Of a stretch of DNA of 27,058 nucleotides, positions 10,811-19,538 are shown piece by piece. The notes beneath the pieces are model-generated. The model worked only from the letters and a program-made list of their open reading frames with translations. It ran no database searches and had not been told where the DNA came from. The stretch covers positions 1-27,058 of the forward strand of contig JAQGAU010000497.1 of assembly GCA_034698045.1 (NCBI GenBank), in the 5' to 3' direction. The translations under genes were made by a program, and so were the position numbers. Source of the DNA: Paramacrobiotus richtersi (lineage: Eukaryota > Tardigrada > Eutardigrada > Parachela > Macrobiotidae). Each line of letters opens with the position of its first letter. Positions within the stretch are counted from its first letter, which is position 1.

Positions 10811-11696
10811 AGTGCCTGAAGGGGAAGGTCTCGGAAGTCAGAAGGAAAAATGGATTTAAAATTTCAAAATTTCAAAATTTCAACCATGCAGTTTAGTTTC
10901 CAACGGACAGGTGTCCGTCAAACAGTTCGGGAATTTATAGAACAGTTCATCACTGATAATCTGACAAGTATTCCAATTCAAGTCTTTATTAGCTTAATTA
11001 TTCACAGAAAACTGAGAAAAACGAAAATCAGCAAACACAAAAAATTAATTTTACGGATTTCCGACAGTGGCGGTGGCTGCAGAATGCCAGTGGTGTGGAG
11101 AATGAGCAGTTCCACTAGCCGCTGATGGTTTCCAATGGAAACGCCAACCCTGGGGCCTGGGCGTGTATTTTGCGCGGCTCGTCGTTGGCGTTCGTTGCCA
11201 ACAAAAGCTCATCTACGCACCGTGATCTACTTTTCAGTTGTTTAACTAATAACTTTGGAATTTGAAATTCTGAATGTTTTTACTGCGTAACGGGACTTCT
11301 TTTCCTGCTCACTCCTGCCTATTTGCCTAAAATACAAGCCGTTAAAGGGGCGGTATCTTGTTAGAGAACGTGTACAGCAGGCAGCCACCTGCACTCTCTC
11401 GCTGTCTGCACTCTTACCGAGCAACTCAACTGCGCCGCGCGGGTATGTGATTCGGGGTTTTCCGACTGGAGCTGCAAGATCGCTTGAGATTTTGTGATTA
11501 AATCAGTGATTTTGCACATTTACCGGCTTTACGTCGAAAGTTTCAAGTGATAATCAACTTCTTCGTGAAATTTCCAGTAAAACTGTTAATGCAACTGCTG
11601 TTTTGACATTCAGATTCTGTGTGCACCGCCGCGAATATTTTGCCCAAAGTACCAGCCTACCAGGGATCCGAATTTGGCTCCTTGCATCCGAAAACG
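10811..11696. promoter_or_regulatory. Divergent upstream region: chromodomain gene and family copy 1
   Basis: These 886 bases separate the minus-strand chromodomain exon from the plus-strand start of family copy 1. They hold three AAAATTTC repeats (about 10857-10882) and a GC-rich patch at 11059-11200. That patch includes a near-palindrome GTTTCCAATGGAAAC and a GCCAAC/GTTGGC inverted pair. A CAG at 11611-11613 could be a 5' UTR splice acceptor for copy 1. Promoter function is inferred from position. Confidence 0.4.
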
Positions 11697-13241
11697 ATGG
11701 AAAACGTCGAGATTGTTTCCACTGTTAACCTGAATGGCCACGTTATTCACAGCAGCACATCCAAGCCGAATAGTCCAGGTATGAATGCGAACTACTTATA
11801 GAATCCTGGCGCTCGTTTCATGCAGATTTCGTCATTTCTGTGATTTCAACCAGTTCACTCGGTTCCATTACTTTAGCTCCCCGTGCTGTGAATGTACCAG
11901 GGCCAAGTTCGCGTTCAGGTAATGTTCCATGTACCGTTTTCCGCATGTTTCTTGCGTCCGTTCCTTTCTGGTATCACAAAATGACAGTTTCGGTTCAGAT
12001 CTGCGATTTTTATAGAACCCCAGCATCCATCTGCCAATCAGACTTGGTTGGAGCAGTGCAAAACTATCATTTCTGAACAGGAAAAGGCTAGTGGTAAGTG
12101 ATGTTATATCCACCATGTTCACTCCGCAAACGCACGTTTTTTGCTTGCAGAAACCATCCACACGCTCCAAGACGAAGTGGAGCGTCTGCGTGACGAGGTG
12201 AGCGTAAAAAACGACGATCAGAAACGCCACATCAAGCGCATCGAGGACTTGGAGAAGGAGCTTCTGGAGAAAAACTCCGAGTTGGAATCCATGAAAACAC
12301 GCCTTGTGGAGCTGATACGTTTAAACGAGGATCTGGGGACTAAGAATCGCGAACTGGAGAACTTCCGTGCGGGTCTTGAGTTGTATTTACACGCCAGCAA
12401 GCGCGTTCAACCAGGGGTGAGTTCTCGGTCCGATTTAATGTGGTGAATGTGTTCACATCGGTAGTATCGCAGGATTTCAACGGTGGGATCATCGCGAACC
12501 TTGCCGAGACGGTGGCGAACCCAGGAGTCCAAATTCCACCACAAATTATGGTAGTTCCCGTATTAAACGACCATCCACCTGCTGTCATGAATCAGGGTGG
12601 TGTATTTGTCGCAGCGCCCATCGTTGAACCTAAGTGAGTGCATGCATTCGTTCCGTCCGACCATGTGGTAATTTGTATTGTATGGTTTTAGTCTGTCGGC
12701 GCAAGAGATGATCGACGACATGCCGCCCGCGTTGCCCGTCATGGAGACATCATCCAACCTGTTGGACACGTCTCTCAACAGCACCGCATCAACCTCCGAC
12801 GATTCTATGGAGAACCACACCCTGTCCATGGCGGAACCCAATTCCGCGGATTCGGATATGCCATCGGTTACCGATGACGTCAAGAGTGAAGTGATCGGGG
12901 AGATGATCCAACCGGAATCCCCGGAACTGGTCCGCCCCAAGAAGCGAGTGACCTTCTCCCCCAATCCACCGGAGACCTTCCCGCTGTTTCCACCTTTGAC
13001 GACGGCGGGGAAGCGTAAGCGTGCGGAATCCATGGTGACCACGAACACTTGTAAGATGTGCATGGTGTCGTATGACAGTCTGACCGAGCTGCGTGGCCAT
13101 GCGTGTCCGTTGCGCCTGTATGAGTGCACCTTCGCGGGGTGTGGGAAGGCGTTTGGTACGTCGTATGGGAAGAAGCGTCATGAGAAGACGCACGCGGAGA
13201 AGGAAGAACTGGCCAAGGCGCACCGTTACCCGTCGTGCTGA
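11697..13241 (+). CDS. Coiled-coil / RVxF-motif / zinc-finger family, copy 1
   Basis: Six exons: 11697-11778, 11826-11918, 12016-12093, 12151-12416, 12473-12633 and 12692-13241. All phases agree and give 409 residues. The order is a polar N-terminus; a segment (exon 2, 31 codons) absent from the two paralogues; a coiled coil rich in Glu, Leu and Arg (about 85-165); a Pro/Val linker; a Ser/Asp/Glu-rich region; then ESPELVRPKKRVTFSPNPPE, where KKRVTF (310-315) fits the PP1-docking RVxF consensus. A GKRKR basic patch (about 333-337) follows. Finger 1 is C2HC (C347, C350, H363, C365). Finger 2 is classical C2H2 (C372, C377, H390, H394; C-x4-C-x12-H-x3-H). I do not recognise the family. A nuclear, dimeric, possibly PP1-binding protein is an inference. 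Confidence 0.85.
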
Positions 13242-13690
13242 CTGCCAGTATCCTTTTTATAGCGGAATTCGTTTTCTAACCTACTGAATGATGGCGATTG
13301 GTTTCTCGTGTTAATGATTGTTAAGAAGCTGCCAGTAATCTTTTGTGTCAAACTGTTTTCTAACCACTGATGGATTCTTGTATTGTTTTGAAGGGTAGTG
13401 TCCACAGTGGCTGTTCTTTGTTTTCTAACGCTATTACTTGTACGTGTTCTTGTTTTGCGTTGTTTAATGTTCACAGTACTTGTGGAATCGTCGACTCACT
13501 GTCAGTGCTTTATCTCAGGTCTGGGTTTCTTTGTTTTGTATCTTTTGATGGGTTTCGCCTTTCAGTTTTGAACTGTAGTGTTTGAGGATTAAAGAAATAC
13601 TGTACCAACAGCAGACTTCTCAAAACTTATGAAAGTGCTTGATCGGAAACGCTATCGAAAAATTGCACATAGTTTTGGTCGCTCAAATCT
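13242..13690. other. 3' flank of family copy 1
   Basis: This segment probably includes the 3' UTR of copy 1. It contains two to three diverged direct repeats about 85 bases apart, each with CTGCCAGTA...GTTTTCTAAC and, in two of them, ACTGA-TGATGG. The first part resembles the 3' flanks of copies 2 and 3 weakly (CAGTATTCTTG-like). An ATTAAA variant poly(A) hexamer is at 13588-13593. I see no additional gene. Confidence 0.4.
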
Positions 13691-15119
13691 CCACGTTCAC
13701 AGTGCGACATTTCACAACATGTACACATACATTTTAACGCATACGTCCTGCTGCAGGCGCAGATACTCCTAACTTGTCATGCTTTGCAGCGGCGGAAAAG
13801 GCCAAATATGGATATTTTACCCAGCGTAAGGAAGTAATATTTTAAGCCGTAGAGTACTGCACAGTACACTGTTCTGCGTAAGTAGTTGCCTTCGGGATTT
13901 ACCTGCACGCGGTAACATGAAGAGCAGATCCACTGTCAAGTTGTCATCCTGGAGCACTGCGGTGGCAGAGTCGGAGTTACGCCAATATGTTGTTAAAAAA
14001 TATGTACCCGTGCCATATTAGCTTACTAGTACAGCGGAACTACTGTGCAGAAACTACACCGCATTTACTCAAAGCAAGTCGCTTAGGTATATGCACACTT
14101 CTGCATGTGCTGTTATTCTTGCCAAGATCAACGGTTCTCCTGGAATACTGTAGTGACTTACAATTAGTGTACCCAGAAGCGGAATTTCATCTACTGGAAT
14201 ATTGTCATCTACTTGTCAGGTGCACAAGGGGCACTGTTGCGGCTTGCGAAATAATCGAACGGTGTTAATTAGGGCATAGGAACACCATGATGTTGCCAGG
14301 CATTCGCGCCTGTACTGTAGGCGTGACCTTTTCATTCTTCCTCAATTGGCTCGTTCGTCACAATGTCATGTGGCAGCGATGGGATAATATTCGAAAACTA
14401 AGTCGGCTTTTCTGACGATGCGCTAACAAATTAGAGCTACCCGTGGTCTGCAATGGAAACACTCTCGAAGTCCCAGACTGATATCGCACTTAAAAGATTT
14501 AACATTTTATATATATTACTAAGTGCTTATGCCTCCAAATTCCATAGAATCCCTACCGCAACAGTATTGCGAAGAATAATACAGTGTTCCGTTGCGAAAC
14601 ATTATAATTTTCCTGTTCGTCTGTTTCAGGTTGATTTCAGGTCGCGCAAATTTAAACAAACTCCAGAATTCTGCGCAGATATGTGAATAACGAAAGCTGA
14701 GTTCGTGCGCAAACAGTATCCCATAAAATCAGAATGTTACGACAATCCATACTACCCTGCGCTGGCAGTAGCGTAAGTAGTTGATGTCCCCCGCAGGTGT
14801 TTCGCGCTAACGTTCATTTGGTGCCGTGAATGCTGCGACTCTAGTCGCAAATTCAAAGTGCATAATTAAGGCCAATTCAAGACAGCATTCCATTTAAGAC
14901 AGCACACTGATTACAGCCAAGGTTGATTCGGGTTCTTGGGCTTTGAGTCGAGCTGCGAGGACTTACTGCATTGTTATCCCGATGTTGTATCATAATTAAA
15001 TTTTATGAGGTATCTTTGTTGTCTGTGCATTGGACAGGATCTGCCTTCTCTGCATCGCGTTCTGCGCTCCAGCGTTGAGAGCGTTCATCGAACCTCGACG
15101 ATACAGAAAACTTCCAACG

Positions 15120-16614
15120 ATGGACAGCGCAGCTGGGAATTCCAACGGACAGAGGCCACAATCTGATCCAGGTAAGTGGGAAACGTTCATCTGTTACCTG
15201 TATTTACTATTCTGTCCTGCTCTTTTCTTTTCTTTCCATGCAAACTCAACTGCAGTGAATCTGCCAGTGTTGGGACTTCACTGAGATGCATAATAGAATT
15301 CGAATATTTGTAGCACTCCAGTTAACACCTCTGAGCCAGACTTTATTGGAGCAGTTAACCGACTTTATTGGATCCACTCAACTGAAGAATGCCCTGTCAA
15401 AACAAGAGAAGACCAATGGTAATCAACAATCGAATGAACAGGCTGCGTAACGCGATCATAAATCTATCATTTCAACCGTGTTTGCAGACCTGATCCATGA
15501 ACACATGAGAAATGTACTCAAGGAAGAGATGAACACGCTGCGCATGGAGAATGAAGACGGGAAGAAACGCAACGGAGAACTCCACAAACAGCTGGGCGAA
15601 CAGCACAAACAGCTGGGAGAAGTACGAAAACAGCTTGGCGAGCGGGATGCCCAGTTGCAGACGACCACTGCCCAGCTGGAAACCAACACTGCACAGCTGG
15701 AGATCCTGAAGACCCGCCTGGTTGAGCTGCAGCGTGCCAACACTGACCTGCTCAATAAGAACCAGGAGCTGGATAAGTTGAAGTGGAATTTCATGCAGTT
15801 TGCCTGCCACAACAATCTGGTGCAGCCAACGGTGGGATAATTTCTCCACTTCACGAAATTCATGTAACATGTGAAATTTCAGGTGACGGTTGGTGAGAGC
15901 AATAACCCGGGAACATCTGCGGTGGTGGGCAGTCCAGTCGTCCAGGACGCTCCAGCGCCTGTGCAGCGAATGGATACGATGGTACCAGTGGTGGTCAGCA
16001 GTGTCCCAATTGTGACGGCGACACCTCCGAAAAGCGAACACCCGTAAGTGCTTTTGCAGATAACACGTGAAATTGTTAACATTTGTCATTGATTTAGTAT
16101 CGTTTCGGCCCACTCCCGGACGGACACCACGCCACCCGCACTTTCCGCCCTCGCGGCCCTCTTGCCCGAGAATCTGGACTTTCTCTTCGAGCCAGATGTG
16201 GAGACGGAACCGACGCCGCCCTCGGTTGCCGAGCCCACGTCCAGCGACTCAGCGATGGCCAGCCCCGAACTGCACACCGGCCCACCACCCGAATCCCCGG
16301 AATTGGCTCGTCCCAAGAAGAAGGTGACCTTCTCCACCGATCCACCGGAGATTCGCACCATCCAGCCCGTTCCGCTGGCTGCGGGGAAGCGGAAGCGTCC
16401 TAACCTGGTGGAGACGGTGGATGTGTGTCAAGTGTGCTTGGTGGAGTATGATTGTCAGGACGGTCATACGTGCTTGTACAAGTGTGCCTTTGCGGGGTGT
16501 GGAAAGACGTTCCCGTCGGTGGCGGTTAAACGGCGCCATGAGAAGTCGCACACGGGGAAGGAGGATGGGAGTGAGCAGCGGGGTTCGCGCACACCGACGC
16601 GTTTCCCGCACTGA
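15120..16614 (+). CDS. Coiled-coil / RVxF-motif / zinc-finger family, copy 2
   Basis: Five exons: 15120-15171, 15314-15418, 15488-15831, 15883-16043 and 16098-16614, giving 392 residues with consistent phases. It keeps the layout of copy 1 without the extra exon. The coiled coil is extended: KQLGEQH, KQLGEVR, KQLGERD, AQLQTTT, AQLETNT and AQLEILK follow one another with exact seven-residue spacing. Two of these heptads are absent from copy 3. The motif RPKKKVTFS has V297 and F299 as RVxF anchors; GKRKR ends at about 321. Finger 1 is C331, C334, H344, C346 (C-x2-C-x9-H-x-C, three residues shorter than in copy 1). Finger 2 is C350, C355, H368, H372. The C-terminus is short and Ser/Thr/Arg-rich. 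The gene is intact, and its identity to copy 3 is high in exons and flanks. Function unknown; nuclear localisation inferred. Confidence 0.86.
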
Positions 16615-16960
16615 AGACGCGCCTTCGTTTGACAGTATTCTTGTTATTGCCAAATTCATCTCCTGATATGCATTTCTCATATGTTCCTGGATTGTGTTCA
16701 CTTTGTTGTTAGTGACGGAATTTTGTAGAGATTCTGATTATTTTATACTAAAATATAGGCGAATTTTTCTAGATGTTTTTTATTGTTAGAGATTACGTTG
16801 GTTAAGCATCGACCTCAGATATTGCTTTCGTACCGTGCGATGCCTTTCACACTTTTGAACCGCAAAATGTCTTGATAATGTAAAGAATGTTTTCTGTTTC
16901 AACAAATACAAAACACGATAACAAACTCCGGACTGTGCATTCAGAAGGAGGATAGTTTTC
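16615..16960 (+). other. 3' flank of copy 2, conserved with copy 3
   Basis: From about 16625 to 16955 the sequence tracks the copy 3 3' flank (20998-21300). Shared runs include TATTCTTGTTATTGCCAAAT and GGAATTTTGTAGAGATT. It probably includes the 3' UTR; no clear AATAAA on the plus strand was found. Confidence 0.55.
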
Positions 16961-16998
16961 GCATAAAAATACACAATCTGAAGCGATAAAAACGTATG

Positions 16999-17084
16999 TT
17001 CTCGCCGGTCAGTGCTAAGGAGAAGGCCACGTTGTAGGCGAACCTTTCGTTCTTAACGTAGGGACATTTCTTCCCGGTCAATAG
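16999..17084 (-). pseudogene. ELMO PH-domain exon fragment stranded by duplication
   Basis: Read on the minus strand, this encodes LLTGKKCPYVKNERFAYNVA followed by FSLALTGEN, nearly matching ALLTGKECPHVKNKKSAYNV and its continuation in the ELMO terminal exon (21815-21729). Similarity stops abruptly on both sides. The C-terminal ELMO codons are missing on the left, and on the right the sequence joins the start of the next duplication unit at about 17085-17089. There is no stop or frameshift in the retained part, but with no flanking exons it cannot make ELMO. It marks the duplication breakpoint. Confidence 0.88.
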
Positions 17085-17334
17085 TTCACACTTCACAGTG
17101 CGACATCGATAACATTTTGTTTCACCACATACCGCTGACATTTTAGCGTACTTCTGCAGATACCATATCCGCAGGCACAGATACTTTTTATTTTACATGT
17201 AGCTGCGGAAAATGCCGAGTTTAGATATTAACGCAGCGTAAGGAAATGAAGTATTCTACGGCGTAGAGTACTGCATAGTTTGTTGTGCGTAGTTGCATTC
17301 GCAACCTACCTACACGCGGTAATATGATTAACAA

Positions 17335-18640
17335 GAAACACCTTCGGCTGCCGCCTCAGGGTTTCGTGAGATCCGCATTCAGAATCGAATCGCAAACATG
17401 CTGTTCAAGTCTACTTAGTTTTAAACGATTGAGACAGGCAAAGCGCTCGAACTGGCGAAAATTCCGTCCCGCGTAAACTCGAAGCTTAATGTCCCTATAC
17501 GTCGCAGTTAAAGATCACCCGGACGCTTTTGTCGCGAGCCGTAAAATTCTCTGTCTACTTATTGGTTAACGAGTACTGATTTGATCACCCATGGCCAGTG
17601 AGATGATATTGGTCATTCGGCGGCAAAGGCGTTATCACCTGGGTACGGAAAAAAGGCCTGGTCGATACCGGTTTTACCACCGAAAGGTCACTTTCGCTCG
17701 AAGGTTCCTGCGGGGATGATTGACAGCGTGGGCAAGTTTTCGCCTTTGGATGATCTTTCCGGTCAGAAATGGGTTTTTGGTTTGATCGGCGGCTACGAAC
17801 GTGAGGTACTCCTGTTCCGTTTGTAGGCTTTCGGGGCCGTTTTCCTGCTACTTATTTTTCTTGCTGATTTGTTTGAAAATTTCCCTGGTCTTTTAGATTT
17901 GTTAAAAACCGGATGTGACTTATTTTCTGATGTTTTTAGTATTTTAGAATTTGTGTTTAGTTGTTAGTATTTGACCACCGTCATTTTATTTGTTTGACCA
18001 CCATTTTATTTAGTATAAAATGATTTTTCGGTTTGATCGACGCTTGCGAACCTGTTTTCTGTGATGATCCCATTCCGTTTTAAGCACCTGTAATCACTTT
18101 TTTTGGGTTACTTATTTCTTCGGCTCAGCTCGTGAACTGATAGCTGGTCGAAAACTCACCGCTACAAAGTGTTTTGATATTACTTCTGTTTTCACTCACT
18201 TCACTTGAGATTTTAGTGACCAAGGAACCCCGTTCACCAACATTTTTAACATTTTTAACATTAACGACTAAATTTTTAACATTTTTAACATTAACGACTA
18301 AATTTCAATTCGTCAAAGCATTTAGTGTTCGCACACATAACAACCATAGCCAACGAGTCGCAGTAACGACTAATAAGTGAACTAATTTATAATTAGTTTT
18401 ACCACCCCCAGTTCTTCATGTCAGTGGCTGTGTAATTTTGGGCACATCTTGATTTTGAATACGGTTCTAGTTCTGGTCCAGGGTCGGACACTGTAAATTT
18501 TCCACACGGAAAGCGTCTTTTCCAGAGAGTCATCAAGCGGATCCGGTCTGCATTGTCAAACATCAGCGATCCAGTCTAGTTATAAATACTTTTCATGGAA
18601 TGCTTAAGCGTGCCCAACAGCGGCCGTTTGCACTGCACGG
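17335..18640. other. Unit-B-specific insert of unknown nature
   Basis: The unit A counterpart is only about 265 bases (13935-14200), so about 1 kb was gained here or lost there. It includes a GC-richer stretch (17500-17830), a repeated motif GGTTTGATCG-CG-C--GCGAAC (about 17792 and 18033, the first copy with TACGAACG in place of TGCGAACC), and a T-rich stretch with two TTTGACCACC repeats (17970-18000). A 42-codon ATG frame begins about 17590 and a 35-codon frame about 17716; neither is recognisable. I found no terminal inverted repeats or transposase, so mobile origin is not shown. Confidence 0.4.
18243..18304. repeat. Perfect 30-bp tandem duplication
   Basis: The unit TTTTTAACATTTTTAACATT followed by AACGACTAAA occurs twice head to tail. 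Inside each unit, ATTTTTAAC is itself repeated. Probably slippage-generated; no function is indicated. Confidence 0.75.
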
Positions 18641-19538
18641 GTTCGTATCTACTTGTTAGCACTTACCTGCACTGGACCTCCAGTGCTCTGTACGGCTTGC
18701 GAAATGAATGGGTGAAATCGAATGTTAATTAGGGCATAGGAACACCGTGATGTTGCCAAGCATTCGCCGTTCGCGCCTGTATTTTACACGTGACCTTTCC
18801 ATTCCCTCGTGAATAATCTTCGAAAATTAAAAATCGGGTTTTTCGATGTCATGCTCAAGAGTCGAATAGACCGCCTGCAGTGGAAACAATCTCAAAGTCC
18901 CAAAGTGAAATCGCAGTGAAAAGATCAAAGATTAAAATTTTATAAAATTTACTGAATATTGACTCAATATTCCAAAAAATAGAACGATTAGAATCCCTAC
19001 CGTAACAGTACTTATTGCGAAGAATAACGCAGTGTTCCATTTTATGTTAACAAGCCTAATTTTCCTGTTTTTGTATACATTATAGGTTGTATATCTATTT
19101 CAAACATGTTAAAAATAAACTCCAACATTCTACCCAGACGAGAAAGTGAGAAATAAAAATGTCGGCCGCTTCGTATCCGTATCTTGTTGAACATACTCCA
19201 TACTACCCTGCGGTGGCAGTAGCGTAATGTAGTTGACGATGGTCCCCCGGAGGTGGTTCGGGCGGACAGAATTTTGTACCGTGACTCAAGCCGCAGATTT
19301 CATCGTCAGAATCTGAGAATCGTTGAAGGTTTGCTCCGGGTTCTTGGGCTTTGGGGCGAGCTGTGAAGACTTGCTGCATTGTTTTCCCCGTTCCGTAGAT
19401 AATATTATCATTGTAATTTCGCTCGAGATACCTTTGATGGTCGGTGCATTGGGCAGAGTCTGTCTTCGCTGCGTCGCGTTGTGCGCTCCATCGCTGTGAG
19501 CGTTCATCGAACCTCGAAGATCCCGAAGAGTTCGAACG
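18641..19538 (+). promoter_or_regulatory. Conserved upstream region of copy 3 (matches 14200-15119)
   Basis: Long blocks match the region upstream of copy 2, including AATTAGGGCATAGGAACACC (18726), ATAGAATCCCTACCG-like and GCGAAGAATAA-GCAGTGTTCC stretches, CCATACTACCCTGCG (19197), and the 5' UTR-like run GAGCGTTCATCGAACCTCGA (about 19498) just before the ATG. Promoter and 5' UTR content is inferred from position and from conservation in the duplicate. Conservation may simply reflect a recent duplication. Confidence 0.5.

Larger units (their letters stand above)
13691..17084. repeat. Segmental tandem duplication, unit A (contains copy 2)
   Basis: This unit aligns in order with unit B (17089-21815). 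Matching points are 13693/17089 (TTCACAGTGCGACAT), 13845-13925/17245-17330, 14267/18726 (an identical run AATTAGGGCATAGGAACACC), 14455-14690/18880-19130, 14750/19197, 14935-14990/19335-19395, all five exons of the gene, the 3' flank 16625/20998, and the ELMO exon fragment 16999-17084/21729-21815. Unit A lacks about 1 kb found in unit B and about 420 bases of the ELMO 3' end. Confidence 0.8.

Noticed and set aside
12563..13129. 188-codon minus-strand frame opposite copy 1
   Set aside because: Shadow of the conserved zinc-finger exon. Similar antisense frames occur opposite copies 2 and 3, but they do not share a stable protein sequence.
13987..14268. 93-codon plus-strand frame upstream of copy 2
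   Set aside because: The counterpart in unit B does not keep the frame, and there is no splice or homology support.
17590..17716. Possible 42-codon Arg-rich peptide containing RKVTF
   Set aside because: The short match to the RVxF-like motif is probably coincidental; there is no family-like context, fingers or splice sites.
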